This document shows positions 25,917 to 34,524 of a DNA stretch of 45,194 nucleotides, piece after piece. Below the pieces are notes generated by a model. It made no database searches. It worked only from the letters and a program-made list of their open reading frames with translations, and was not told where the DNA came from. Within the stretch, counting starts at the first letter, position 1. The number at the start of each line of letters is the position of its first letter. The translations under genes were made by a program, and so were the position numbers. Origin of the DNA: Alterluteimonas quercicellularis (GTDB taxonomy: Bacteria > Pseudomonadota > Gammaproteobacteria > Xanthomonadales > Xanthomonadaceae); assembly GCF_021191635.1 (NCBI RefSeq), contig NZ_JAIWPR010000033.1, positions 1 to 45,194 on the forward strand, in the 5' to 3' direction.

Positions 25917-26474
25917 TCACAGCGGCCGGCTGCGCTTGCGCAGACGCAGCGCCACCGCGACCTGCAGCGCGCCGTAGACCAGCGCGCCGATCGCGATCCA
26001 CACCGCGATGGTGATCAGCCCGATGCCGGGCCGGGCGAAGAACAGGATGCCCAGCGCGATCGCCAGCACGCCGCTCAGCGCCAGCAGCCATTCGCCTTCC
26101 ACCAGCTTGCGCACCTGGATCGCGAACACGATGCGGGCCACGCCGGCCAGGATCAGCCACAGCGCCAGCACCCACAGCAGCGCCGCGGCCATTTCCGCCG
26201 GCCGCAGCAGCGCCAGCGCGCCGAAGCCGATCGACACCAGCGCGTAGAGCGCCAGCAGCCAGCGCGGCAGCGCCAGGTCGCGGCGGGAGATGCTGAGCAG
26301 GCTGACCACGCCGTCGGCCAGCGACAGCACACCGAAGGTCAGCACCAGCGCGATCACCGAGCGATCCGGCCACAGCAGCATGGCGGCGCCGAAGGCGATG
26401 GCGACCAGACCGTACAGCAGGAACACCCACCAGCTGCGGTGCAGCGCGTGGACGGGGGGCGGGGCGGCGGCCAT
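25917..26474 (-). CDS. HdeD family (DUF308) membrane protein
   Basis: A 185-residue protein with six membrane helices arranged as three similar pairs, each with a GALALL or GILFF-like glycine motif, as in the acid-resistance protein HdeD. Visible segments include WWVFLLYGLVAIAFGAAMLL and GEWLLALSGVLAIALGILFF. The function of most family members outside enteric bacteria is not established. ATG at 26474 is preceded by AAGGAG. It lies 53 bases downstream of comF on the same strand. Confidence 0.88.
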   Translation of the reverse strand: MAAAPPPVHALHRSWWVFLLYGLVAIAFGAAMLLWPDRSVIALVLTFGVLSLADGVVSLLSISRRDLALPRWLLALYALVSIGFGALALLRPAEMAAALLWVLALWLILAGVARIVFAIQVRKLVEGEWLLALSGVLAIALGILFFARPGIGLITIAVWIAIGALVYGALQVAVALRLRKRSRPL

Positions 26475-26527
26475 GTGCGGCTCCTTGCACGCGGGATGTC
26501 CATGGATACGCCGGGCCCGCCGCGCGG

Positions 26528-27253
26528 TCAAGGCACGCGGGCGCAGACCCAGACGTCCACGCGGGCCGCGCCGGCGCGCTTCAGCGCGCGCGCCGCCTCG
26601 GCCAGGGTGGCGCCGGTGGTCATCACGTCGTCCACCAGCGCAACATGGCGCGGCGCGCCGGCCGCGCCGCGGAAGGCGCCGCGCACGTTGCGCCGCCGCG
26701 CCGCGGCGTCCAGCCGCGACTGCGGCGCGGTCGCGCGCACGCGCTGCAGCAGGTCGGTGCGCAAGGGCAGGCCGAGGCCGCGGGCCAGCGGGCGGGCGAG
26801 CTCCAGCGCCTGGTCGTAGCCGCGCTCGCGCAGGCGCGCCGGGTGCAGCGGCAGCGGCACCAGCGCGCCCGGGCGCGCGGCGTCGGCGCAGGCGGCCAGC
26901 ATCCAGCGCGCCAGCAGGCGGCCGCAGGCCAGATCGCGATGGAACTTGAAGCGCGGCAGCAGGCGGTCGAGCGGGAAGCCGTAGCGGAACGCGGCCCGCG
27001 CGCGCTCGAAGGGCGGCGGGCGCCGCAGGCAGTCGCCGCAGGTCGCGTCCGCGCCGTCGGCCCCCGCCAGCGGCGCGGCGCAGCGCGCGCAGGCCGGGCC
27101 CAGCCAGGGCAGGGCGCGCGCGCAGGGCTCGCACAGGCCGTCTTCCGCCGGCTCGCGGCAGACCGGGCAGCGCGCCGGCCACAGCCGCCGCGCCAGCCGG
27201 ACGGCCCAGCCGTCAACCTGCAGCGCGGCGATCTGGTTGACAGGTCCGGGCAT
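26528..27253 (-). CDS. comF: ComF family phosphoribosyltransferase-like protein
   Basis: A 241-residue protein of the ComF/GntX family, linked to DNA uptake and use. The N-terminal zinc-finger cysteines are CPVC, CEPC, CARC and CGDC. The helical linker contains [14 protein letters not shown]. The phosphoribosyltransferase domain has [19 protein letters not shown], the diagnostic PRPP-binding loop [17 protein letters not shown], and RRRNVRGAF. Start at ATG 27253, with the zinc finger beginning near residue 30. It is divergent from bioB with only 49 bases between the start codons, and a BirA-like operator lies inside its first codons. Confidence 0.92.
   Translation of the reverse strand: MPGPVNQIAALQVDGWAVRLARRLWPARCPVCREPAEDGLCEPCARALPWLGPACARCAAPLAGADGADATCGDCLRRPPPFERARAAFRYGFPLDRLLPRFKFHRDLACGRLLARWMLAACADAARPGALVPLPLHPARLRERGYDQALELARPLARGLGLPLRTDLLQRVRATAPQSRLDAAARRRNVRGAFRGAAGAPRHVALVDDVMTTGATLAEAARALKRAGAARVDVWVCARVP
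27212..27241. promoter_or_regulatory. BirA-type biotin operator
   Basis: GTCAACC (27212-27218) and GGTTGAC (27235-27241) form a perfect 7-base inverted repeat with a 16-base spacer. This matches the architecture of BirA operators (TTGTnAACC, 15-16 bases, GGTTnACAA). The site lies within the first 15 codons of comF and 62 bases before the bioB ATG. Its right arm merges with TTGACA, so bound BirA would cover the bioB -35 element. Confidence 0.8.
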
Positions 27254-27265
27254 GGTTTCCAGACT
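27237..27265 (+). promoter_or_regulatory. Predicted bioB operon promoter
   Basis: TTGACA (27237-27242, perfect -35) is followed after 17 bases by CAGACT (27260-27265, three of six -10 positions). The start point would be near 27272, giving a leader of about 31 bases before bioB. It overlaps the BirA operator, consistent with repression by biotin. Confidence 0.55.
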
Positions 27266-27302
27266 GCCGGGTCCGCTTCCCAGCGTCTGTCGGAAAACGC
27301 CC

Positions 27303-28382
27303 ATGTCCGCCGTCAGCCCAACCCGGCCCCTGGCCGATGCCGCGGCCCACGCCCCCCGCCACGACTGGAGCCGCCGCGAGGTCGAAGCGCTGTTCGCGCT
27401 GCCCTTCCCGGAGCTGCTGCACCGCGCGGCCGGCGTGCACCGCGCGCACTTCGATCCCGCCGAGGTGCAGGTCAGCACGCTGCTGTCGGTCAAGACCGGC
27501 GGCTGCCCGGAGGACTGCGCCTACTGCCCGCAGGCGCAGCGCTACCACACCGGCGTGCAGGCGACCAAGCTGATGTCCACCGAGGCGGTGCTGGAGAAGG
27601 CCCGCCAGGCCAAGGCCGCCGGCGCCTCGCGCTTCTGCATGGGCGCGGCCTGGCGTTCGCCCAAGGACCGGGACATTCCCAAGGTCGCGGCGATGATCCG
27701 CGAGGTCAAGGCGCTGGGCCTGGAGACCTGCGCCACCCTGGGCATGCTCAGCGGCGGCCAGGCGCAGGCGCTGAAGGCGGCCGGCCTGGACTACTACAAC
27801 CACAACATCGACACCGATCCCGAGTTCTACGGCTCGATCGTGCGCACCCGCGAGATCCAGGACCGGCTCGACACCCTGGCCCACGTGCGCGACGCCGGCA
27901 TGAAGACCTGCTGCGGCGGCATCGTCGGCATGGGCGAATCGCGTCGCCAGCGGGCGGGCTTCCTGCACACCCTGGCCACGCTGCCGGCGCATCCGGATTC
28001 GGTGCCGATCAACCGGCTGGTGCAGGTCGAGGGCACGCCGCTCGCGGAGAAGAACACCGCCGCCGGGCTGGACCCGTTCGAGTTCGTGCGCACCATCGCG
28101 GTGGCGCGCATCCTGATGCCGGCCTCGATGGTGCGGCTGTCGGCCGGGCGCGAGGAGATGAGCGACGAGCTGCAGGCGCTGTGCTTCCTCGCCGGCGCCA
28201 ACTCGATCTTCTACGGCGAGAAGCTGCTGACGACCGGCAACCCCGACACCGAGCGCGACCTGGCCCTGTTCGCGCGCCTGGGCCTGCGGCCGATGCAGGT
28301 GACGGTGGATGCCGACGGCCACGACCACGGCGGCACCGTGCACGCCGACATCGCCGAATGCGCGAGGAGCCGCGCGGCGTGA
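27303..28382 (+). CDS. bioB: Biotin synthase
   Basis: A 359-residue radical-SAM enzyme that inserts sulphur into dethiobiotin, the last step of biotin synthesis. The 4Fe-4S motif [10 protein letters not shown] is intact, followed by [42 protein letters not shown] and [15 protein letters not shown], all characteristic. It is the first gene of a six-gene operon under the BirA-like operator. Its TGA overlaps the following ATG. Start at ATG 27303. Confidence 0.98.
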   Translation: MSAVSPTRPLADAAAHAPRHDWSRREVEALFALPFPELLHRAAGVHRAHFDPAEVQVSTLLSVKTGGCPEDCAYCPQAQRYHTGVQATKLMSTEAVLEKARQAKAAGASRFCMGAAWRSPKDRDIPKVAAMIREVKALGLETCATLGMLSGGQAQALKAAGLDYYNHNIDTDPEFYGSIVRTREIQDRLDTLAHVRDAGMKTCCGGIVGMGESRRQRAGFLHTLATLPAHPDSVPINRLVQVEGTPLAEKNTAAGLDPFEFVRTIAVARILMPASMVRLSAGREEMSDELQALCFLAGANSIFYGEKLLTTGNPDTERDLALFARLGLRPMQVTVDADGHDHGGTVHADIAECARSRAA

Positions 28383-28744
28383 TGCCGTGGGGCGCCTGGC
28401 TGTACCTGCTGCTGGTCGCGGCGGTCGGCGCGGCCCACTTCGCGGTCGAGTGGCGCGCGGGCGGCAACCGGTCGCGGGCGGCGCTGCGGCTCGCCGCGGT
28501 CGCGGTGATCGGCGCCGGCGTGGTGCTGTTCTACCGCGGCAGCGGCGCCGGCACGCTGTACATGCTGGCGCTGTTCCTGTCCGCGCTGCTGATCGCGCGC
28601 AAGTCGGTCGAGGATGCGCAGGCCGCCCGCGAGCGCGCGCCGGAGACCCCGGCGCCCCCGCCGTGGCTGGGCCTGACCCGCCTGCTGCTGCTGCCGGCGA
28701 TCGGCTGGGGCGCGATGGCGGTCTGGACCCAGCAGCATGCCTGA
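28382..28744 (+). CDS. Small membrane protein of the biotin operon
   Basis: A 120-residue protein with about four hydrophobic segments: [54 protein letters not shown] and [21 protein letters not shown]. No family recognised. It starts at the ATG overlapping the bioB stop (TGATG; an in-frame GTG lies one codon upstream). It ends 8 bases inside bioF, so it is certainly translated with the biotin genes. A role in substrate or lipid handling for pimeloyl synthesis, or a link with the transporter encoded two genes later, is only a guess. Confidence 0.75.
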   Translation: MPWGAWLYLLLVAAVGAAHFAVEWRAGGNRSRAALRLAAVAVIGAGVVLFYRGSGAGTLYMLALFLSALLIARKSVEDAQAARERAPETPAPPPWLGLTRLLLLPAIGWGAMAVWTQQHA

Positions 28745-29939
28745 GCGGGAGTCCCTGGGCGCGCGCGTCGCCGCGCAGCGCGAGCGGCTGCGCGCGCAGT
28801 CGCGGCTGCGCACGCGCCGCACCGTCGCCCGCCGCGACGGCGTGCGCGCCGAGGTCGACGGCCGCTGGCTGCTGAACTTCTGCGGCAACGACTACCTCGG
28901 CCTGGCCCAGCACTTCCAGGTCGGCAACGCGCTGCAGGACGCCGCCGCGCGCGAGGGCGTGGGCGGCGTCGCCTCGCACCTGGTCTGCGGCCACCACGCC
29001 CACCACGCCGCGCTCGAGCGCGAGATCGCCGACTGGCTGCAGGTGCCGCGCGCGCTGCTGCTGGGCAGCGGCTACGCCGCCAACCTCGCCGTGCTGCAGG
29101 CGCTGCTGGGCGAGGGCGACGTGTGCGTGCAGGACCGGCTCGACCACGCCAGCCTGATCGACGCCGCGCGCCTGGCCGGGTGCCGCCTGCGCCGCTACCC
29201 GCACGCCGATCCCGAGGGCGCGATGCGCCAGCTGCGCGCCGCGCCCGGCGGCGCCGCGGTGCTGGCCACCGACGGCGTCTTCAGCATGGACGGCGACCTC
29301 GCCCCGCTGCGCGCGCTGGCGCTGGCCGCGCATGCGCAGCGCGCCCTGCTCTACGTCGACGACGCCCACGGCATCGGCGTGCACGGCCCGGAAGGGCGCG
29401 GCAGCGTGGCGGCCGCGCGGCTGGACCGCGTCGCGCGCCCATTGCAACTGGTCACCCTGGGCAAGGCGCTGGGCACCTATGGCGCGGTCGTCGCCGGCGA
29501 CGAGGACCTGATCGAGCACCTCGCCGGCGTCGCCCGGCCCTACGTCTACACCACCGCGCTCCCGCCGGCGCTGGCGGCCGCCTCGCTCGCCGCGGTGCGG
29601 CTGGCGCGGCGCGAGCACTGGCGGCGCGAGCGCCTGCAGGCGCTCATCGCGCGCCTGCGCACCGGTGCCGCCCGCCACGGCTTCGCGCTGCTGCCCTCCG
29701 ACACCCCGATCCAGCCGTTGCTGTGCGGCGACGACGCCACCGCGCTGGCCTGGTCGCAGGCGCTGGAGGCGGCCGGCTTCTGGGTCGCCGCGATCCGCCC
29801 GCCGACCGTGCCGGAGGGCCGCGCGCGCCTGCGCATCACCCTGAGCGCGGCGCACGGCGACGCCGAGGTGGACGCGCTGGTCGACGCCCTGGCCGCCGCG
29901 CGCGACCGCATCGCGCCCGCCGCCGGCGCCCGCGCATGA
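28737..29939 (+). CDS. bioF: 8-amino-7-oxononanoate synthase
   Basis: A 400-residue pyridoxal-phosphate enzyme condensing pimeloyl-ACP or -CoA with L-alanine. [52 protein letters not shown] and the PLP-lysine region [13 protein letters not shown] are typical. Normal length. It overlaps the upstream small gene by 8 bases and the downstream transporter by 4, so translation is coupled through the operon. Confidence 0.97.
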   Translation: MPERESLGARVAAQRERLRAQSRLRTRRTVARRDGVRAEVDGRWLLNFCGNDYLGLAQHFQVGNALQDAAAREGVGGVASHLVCGHHAHHAALEREIADWLQVPRALLLGSGYAANLAVLQALLGEGDVCVQDRLDHASLIDAARLAGCRLRRYPHADPEGAMRQLRAAPGGAAVLATDGVFSMDGDLAPLRALALAAHAQRALLYVDDAHGIGVHGPEGRGSVAAARLDRVARPLQLVTLGKALGTYGAVVAGDEDLIEHLAGVARPYVYTTALPPALAAASLAAVRLARREHWRRERLQALIARLRTGAARHGFALLPSDTPIQPLLCGDDATALAWSQALEAAGFWVAAIRPPTVPEGRARLRITLSAAHGDAEVDALVDALAAARDRIAPAAGARA

Positions 29940-30955
29940 GCGCGCCCCCGCGCAACGGCCGCCTCGCGCTGGCGGCGGTGGGCATCGCGCTGCTGTCGGC
30001 GCTGTTCTTCACCATGACCTACGTGCTCAACCGCGCCAGCGCCTCCGAGGGCGGGCACTGGGCGTGGATGGCCTCGCTGCGCTACCTGATCACCCTGCCG
30101 CTGCTGCTGCCGCTGATGCGCTTCCAGGGCGGCGCGCGCCCGGTGCTGCGCGCGATCGCGGCGCACCCCTGGGCGTGGCTGCGCTGCGCGGGGATCGGCT
30201 TCGTGCTGTTCTACTGCATGCTGAGCTACGCCGCGGCCAGCGGGCCGTCGTGGCTGGTGGCGGGCTCGTTCCAGTTCACCGTGATCGCCGGCATGCTGTG
30301 CGCGCCGCTGCTCTACCGCGACGCGCGCCGGCGCGTCCCGCCGGCCGGGCTGGCGGTGGCGGCGACGATCCTGGCCGGCGTGCTGCTGATGCAGTTCGGC
30401 CACGCCCAGGCGCAGCAGGCCGGCGGCGGGCTCGGCCGCGCCGGCTGGATCGCGCTGGGCTGCGTGCTGGTGGCGGCGGTCAGCTACCCGCTCGGCAACC
30501 GCCTGCTGCTGCTGCACCTGGAGCGCAGCGGCGAGCCGCTCAACGCGACCCAGCGCGTGTTCGGCCTGACCCTGGCCAGCCAGCCGCTGTGGCTGCTGGT
30601 GGCCCTGTACGCGGGCGCGACCGCCGGGGCGCCGGCGATGGCCCACGTCTGGCTGGCGGCCGGCGTGGCGCTGTTCGCGGGGGTGATCGCGACCATCCTG
30701 TTCTTCCAGGCCACCGGCATGGTGCGCGACCAGCCGCTGGCACTGGGCGCGGCCGAGGCGATGCAGGGCGCCGAGGTGGTGTTCGCGGTGGCGCTCGGCG
30801 TGCTGCTGCTGGGCGAGGCCTGGCCGACCGGCCGGGCGCTGGCGGGCGCGGGCGTGGTGATCGCGGGCATCGTCGCCTTCGCCTGGGTGGTGGCGCGCCC
30901 GGCCGCCGGCAGCGAGACCAAGACCCGTGCATTGCGGACGGACAAGGGCGCATGA
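29936..30955 (+). CDS. Drug/metabolite (EamA/EmrE-like) transporter in the biotin operon
   Basis: A 339-residue protein with about ten membrane helices in two repeated halves, as in the DMT superfamily. The second repeat ends [27 protein letters not shown], the typical EamA signature. It begins in the bioF stop (ATGA) and its stop overlaps the bioH start, so it is expressed with the biotin genes. It could export or import a biotin precursor or vitamer, or relieve a toxic intermediate; the sequence alone does not show which. It does not resemble the known biotin importer BioY. Confidence 0.85.
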   Translation: MSAPPRNGRLALAAVGIALLSALFFTMTYVLNRASASEGGHWAWMASLRYLITLPLLLPLMRFQGGARPVLRAIAAHPWAWLRCAGIGFVLFYCMLSYAAASGPSWLVAGSFQFTVIAGMLCAPLLYRDARRRVPPAGLAVAATILAGVLLMQFGHAQAQQAGGGLGRAGWIALGCVLVAAVSYPLGNRLLLLHLERSGEPLNATQRVFGLTLASQPLWLLVALYAGATAGAPAMAHVWLAAGVALFAGVIATILFFQATGMVRDQPLALGAAEAMQGAEVVFAVALGVLLLGEAWPTGRALAGAGVVIAGIVAFAWVVARPAAGSETKTRALRTDKGA

Positions 30956-31743
30956 GCGGACTGCACGTCGAGACCGTGGGGCAGGGCCCCGACCTGGTGC
31001 TGCTGCACGGCTGGGCCATGCACGGCGGTGTGTTCGCACCGCTGGTCGAGGCGCTGCGCGCCGACCACACCCTGCACCTGGTCGACCTGCCCGGCCACGG
31101 CCACAGCCGCGGATCGGCGCTGCCGCTCGCGCTGGCGCCGGTGGCCGACGCGCTGGCCGCCCGGCTGCCGCGCGCGCTGTGGCTCGGCTGGTCGCTGGGC
31201 GGCCTGTTCGCGCTGCAGGCCGCCGCCGCCCACCCCGGCCGCGTGCGCGGGCTGGCGATGCTGGCGGCCAGCCCGCGCTTCGTGCACGACGGCGACTGGC
31301 CGCACGGCATGGCGCCGCAGGTCTTCCGCGACTTCGCCCGCGGCCTGCGCGAGGACTACCGCGGCACCCTGGACCGCTTCGTCGCGCTGGAGGCCTTCGG
31401 CTCCGACGCCGCCCGCGACGAGATGCGCACCCTGCGCGCGGCGCTGTTCGCGCGCGGCGAGCCGGCGCCGCGCGTGCTCGCCGACGGGCTCGACCTGCTC
31501 GAGCGCGGCGACCTGCGCGCCGCGCTGCCGACGCTGGCGATGCCGAGCCTGTGGCTGGGCGGGCGCCGCGACCGCCTGGTCGATCCGCGCGCATTGCAGG
31601 CCGCCGCCGCGCTCGCGCCGCGCACACGGGCCGAGGTGCTCGCGCATGCCGGGCACGCCCCGTTCCTGACCCATGCGGCCGAGGTGGCCGCGGCGCTGCG
31701 CGCGTTCGAGGCGGCGCTGCCGGACGCCGGAGGCGCGGCGTGA
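30952..31743 (+). CDS. bioH: Pimeloyl-ACP methyl ester carboxylesterase
   Basis: A 263-residue alpha/beta hydrolase that removes the methyl ester from pimeloyl-ACP methyl ester. The oxyanion region LVLLHGWAMHGGVF, nucleophile elbow GWSLGGLFALQ (Ser), acid GGRRDRLVD (Asp) and base HAGHAPFLTH (His) are all present. Overlaps the neighbours by 4 bases on both sides. With bioC it forms the standard proteobacterial route to pimelate. Confidence 0.95.
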   Translation: MSGLHVETVGQGPDLVLLHGWAMHGGVFAPLVEALRADHTLHLVDLPGHGHSRGSALPLALAPVADALAARLPRALWLGWSLGGLFALQAAAAHPGRVRGLAMLAASPRFVHDGDWPHGMAPQVFRDFARGLREDYRGTLDRFVALEAFGSDAARDEMRTLRAALFARGEPAPRVLADGLDLLERGDLRAALPTLAMPSLWLGGRRDRLVDPRALQAAAALAPRTRAEVLAHAGHAPFLTHAAEVAAALRAFEAALPDAGGAA

Positions 31744-32648
31744 GCGGCGTGTTCGATCCGCGGCACGTCCGCCAGGCCTTCGGCCGCGCCGCGGCCGGCT
31801 ACGCCGACGCATCCGCGCTGCAGCGCGAGGTCGAGGACTGGCTGCTGGAATCGCTGATGTACCTCGACGAACGCGTGCCGGCCACCGTGGTCGACCTGGG
31901 CAGCGGGCCGGGCCGCGCCGCGCAGGCGATGCGCGCGCGCTGGCCGCGCGCGCGCGTGCTCGCGCTCGACCTCGCCCTGCCGATGCTGCGGGCGCAGGCG
32001 CCGCGCGGCCGGGGCCTGCGCGCGGGCCTGGGGCTGCGGCGCCCGGTCGATCGCGTCTGCGCCGACGCCCGCGCGCTGCCGCTGGCCGACGACAGCGTCG
32101 ACCTGCTGTTCTCCAACCTGTGCCTGCAGTGGGTGGACGACCTGCCGGCGGTCTTCGCCGGCTTCCGCCGCGTGCTGCGGCCCGGCGGCCTGCTGCTGCT
32201 GTCCACCTTCGGCGAGGGCACCCTCGCCGAACTGCGCAAGGCCTTCGCCGAGGCCGACGAGCGGCCGCACGTCAGCCCCTTCATCGGCATCGCCGGGCTC
32301 GGCGACGCGCTGGTGCAGGCCGGCTTCCGCGACCCGGTGCTCGACCGCGAGGCGCTGCGCCAGGACCAGGCCGACCTGCCGGCGCTGATGCGCGCGCTGC
32401 GGGCGATGGGCGCGACCAACGCGCTCGCCGCGCGCCGCCGCACCCTCACCGGGCGCGGCCGCTTCGCCCGCGCCGCGCGCGCCTACGACGCCCTGCGGAC
32501 CGCGCCCGGGGCGCCGCTGCCGGTCACCTGGGAGGTCCTCACCGCGCTGGCCTGGGCGCCGGAGCACGGCGCGCCGATCCGCGAGGGCGGCGCGGAGGTC
32601 GCGCGCTTCCCCGCCCACGGCATCCCGGTCCGGCGGCGCGCCGGCTGA
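31740..32648 (+). CDS. bioC: Malonyl-ACP O-methyltransferase
   Basis: A 302-residue SAM-dependent methyltransferase that starts pimeloyl chain synthesis by methylating malonyl-ACP. FDPRHVRQAFGRAAAGYADAS is the characteristic BioC N-terminus. The SAM-binding motif VVDLGSGPGRA, LFSNLCLQWVDDL and RVLRPGGLLLLSTFGEG follow. The start is GTG at 31740, overlapping the bioH stop. It is the last gene of the operon; bioA and bioD are not in this window. The C-terminal Arg-rich tail is a little long. Confidence 0.95.
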   Translation: MSGVFDPRHVRQAFGRAAAGYADASALQREVEDWLLESLMYLDERVPATVVDLGSGPGRAAQAMRARWPRARVLALDLALPMLRAQAPRGRGLRAGLGLRRPVDRVCADARALPLADDSVDLLFSNLCLQWVDDLPAVFAGFRRVLRPGGLLLLSTFGEGTLAELRKAFAEADERPHVSPFIGIAGLGDALVQAGFRDPVLDREALRQDQADLPALMRALRAMGATNALAARRRTLTGRGRFARAARAYDALRTAPGAPLPVTWEVLTALAWAPEHGAPIREGGAEVARFPAHGIPVRRRAG

Positions 32649-32753
32649 CTGTCGCCAGCCCCCCGTCGGCGCGTTCCCTGGTGCGATGGGCGCGCACGCG
32701 GGATTCAGGCCGCCTCGCCTAGACTCGCCGGCGATCGTCCCGGAGCCGCGCCG

Positions 32754-33371
32754 ATGCCCAGCCGCCCCTTCCGTTCCTCCGCCTGGCTGCTCGCCGCCTG
32801 CCTGGCCGTTCCGGCCGCGCCGCTGGCCGCGCAGCAGGGCCCGACCATCGACCTGTCCGCGATCGATCCCGCGCTGGTGATCCAGGGCGTCGGCGACGTG
32901 ATCCTGCGCGCCCCCGACCGCGACATCGACGGCGTCTACCAGGCCGTGCACGCCGCCTCGCGCGACGAGCGCGAGGCCGAGGCGCTGTGCGCGCTGTTCG
33001 ATTCCGACGCCGACCGCAGCCTGTTCGGGCTGCAGCGCGCCGCCAACGCGCTGGGTCCGGACAGCCGCCAGCGCTTCGTCGACGCGGTGCTGGCGCTGGC
33101 CGTGGCCGGCAGCCAGGGCGTGCCGCGGCCCTACGACGTGGCCGCGGCCGAACAGGTGCTGCGACAGGCCGGCGTGAGCGCCATGCTGCTGCACGACGGC
33201 TTCATGATCGGGATGTCGGCCACCGGCGACGATCCCGCCAGCCGCACCGCCCGCTGCCGCTCGTTCCGGCAGCTGGTCGACGTGATGCAGGACTTCCCGC
33301 TGGAGCAGCGCGCGCTCGCCACGCGCTACCTGCTGCGCGAGGGCCTGGACCGCTACGGCCGGGACCTGTAG
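32754..33371 (+). CDS. Exported hypothetical protein
   Basis: A 205-residue protein with a signal peptide (SSAWLLAACLAVPAAPLAAQ, cleavage near residue 27). The mature part is mostly helical, with two Cys (EALCALFD, TARCRSFRQ) that could form a disulphide. No domain recognised. The gene starts 105 bases after bioC. It ends exactly in the left arm of repeat copy E, which supplies the TAG stop, so its present C-terminus (DRYGRDL) may have been set by the repeat. Confidence 0.72.
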   Translation: MPSRPFRSSAWLLAACLAVPAAPLAAQQGPTIDLSAIDPALVIQGVGDVILRAPDRDIDGVYQAVHAASRDEREAEALCALFDSDADRSLFGLQRAANALGPDSRQRFVDAVLALAVAGSQGVPRPYDVAAAEQVLRQAGVSAMLLHDGFMIGMSATGDDPASRTARCRSFRQLVDVMQDFPLEQRALATRYLLREGLDRYGRDL

Positions 33372-33447
33372 GAGCGCGCTCGCGCGCGATTGCTTTGTTT
33401 CCTGCGGCGTCGGGTGGGAAGAGCTTCGCGCGCGAGCGCGCCCCTAC
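33368..33447. repeat. GC-rich inverted repeat, copy E
   Basis: GTAGGAGCGCGCTCGCGCGC (33368 on) and CGCGCGCGAGCGCGCCCC-TAC (ending 33446) flank a 38-base loop. The left-arm TAG ends the gene at 32754-33371; on the other strand the right-arm TAG ends the SnoaL-like gene at 33444. The element thus lies exactly between two convergent genes and could act as a bidirectional hairpin terminator. Confidence 0.75.
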
Positions 33448-33878
33448 GGGTTCCGGTCCGAGACCTGCGCGATCCAGTCCTGCAGGTTGTAGTAGTTGGT
33501 GACCCGCGCGATGCGCTCGCCGCGCAGGTCGAAGAAGGCGCCGCCCGGCAGCACGTAGCGCTGCCCGCTCGCCTCGGGCAGCCCGGCGTCGGTGCTGCGG
33601 TACTCGCCGTGGACCACGTACTCCGCGGCCGCGCGCGTGCCGTCGGCCGACGCGACCACGACGATGTCGCGCAGCTGCTCGGCGTAGTGCGCGTCCATCC
33701 GCGCCATGAAGTCCGCGAACGCCGCGCGCCCGCGCTCGCGCTCGCCCTGGTTGAGGTCGTGGGCGACGTCGTCGGCCAGCAGCGCGAGCATGGCGTCGCG
33801 GTCGCCGCGGTTGAAGGCCGCGTAGTACGCGCTCACCAGCGCGATCGCGCGGTCCTGGGGGGAGGCTTCGGTGCTCAT
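33444..33878 (-). CDS. SnoaL-like / NTF2-fold protein
   Basis: A 144-residue protein with the cone-shaped NTF2-like fold: YYAAFNRGDRDAMLALLADDV at the start, FADFMARMDAHY, AAEYVVHGEY, and a closing GERIARVTNYYNLQDW. Such proteins are ketosteroid-isomerase relatives with varied roles; the reaction cannot be predicted here. The stop lies in repeat copy E. It is 22 bases downstream of the YdcF-like gene on the same strand. Confidence 0.88.
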   Translation of the reverse strand: MSTEASPQDRAIALVSAYYAAFNRGDRDAMLALLADDVAHDLNQGERERGRAAFADFMARMDAHYAEQLRDIVVVASADGTRAAAEYVVHGEYRSTDAGLPEASGQRYVLPGGAFFDLRGERIARVTNYYNLQDWIAQVSDRNP

Positions 33879-33900
33879 CGGGGGCTCTCTTGCGGCGGCG

Positions 33901-34524
33901 TCAGGGCAGCGCGCGGCTGCCGGTCAGCTGCGACCAGTGGTCGCGGTGGAAGAAGTACACCTCGCGGGCGAGGAAGCGCCAGCTGGCGTTCCAGGTGCGG
34001 AAGCGAGTGGTCGGCGTCGCCGATCCCAGCGCGTCGATGCCCTCCTGCTTGGCCAGCCGCAGCGCCCGCGCCATGTGCAGCGGGTCGCTGACCAGGATCG
34101 CGCGGCGCAGCCCGTGCTCGCGCATCAGCCGGTGGGCCTCGTGCAGGTTCTCGCGCGTGGTCCGCGACGCGCTCTCGATCAGGATCGCGTCCGCGGGCAC
34201 CCCGTTGCGCAGCGCGTAGCGGCGCGCGACCTGCGATTCGGAGAAGCGCGCACCGGTGCCGCCGTAGCCGCCGGTGAAGATCAGCCGCGGCGCCAGCCCG
34301 CGCTCGTGCAGGTCCATGCCGTGGCGGATGCGCTCCTCGAACACGGGCGACGGGCGCGCGTCGTAGGCGGCCGCGCCGAGCACGATGATGGCGTCGGCCG
34401 GCGCCGCATCGTCGCGGCCGCCGATCCACAGGATGTAGCCGGCCACGCCCGCCAGCCACAGCAGTGCCAGCGCCAGCAGCCGCAGCGTCCAGCGCAGCAG
34501 CCGTCGGGGCCCGCCGCGGCTCAC
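33901..34524 (-). CDS. YdcF family (DUF218) membrane-anchored protein
   Basis: A 207-residue protein with one N-terminal membrane helix (LLALALLWLAGVAGYILWI) and a DUF218 domain: ADAIIVLGAAAYDARPSPVFEERI, PRLIFTGGYGG, ILIESASRTTRENLHEA, ILVSDPLHMARALRLA and EVYFFHRDHWSQL. Family members such as SanA/YdcF are tied to envelope or peptidoglycan-precursor functions, but the activity is not settled. The start is GTG at 34524, overlapping the stop of the dehydratase gene (GTGA), so the two are coupled. Confidence 0.88.
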   Translation of the reverse strand: MSRGGPRRLLRWTLRLLALALLWLAGVAGYILWIGGRDDAAPADAIIVLGAAAYDARPSPVFEERIRHGMDLHERGLAPRLIFTGGYGGTGARFSESQVARRYALRNGVPADAILIESASRTTRENLHEAHRLMREHGLRRAILVSDPLHMARALRLAKQEGIDALGSATPTTRFRTWNASWRFLAREVYFFHRDHWSQLTGSRALP

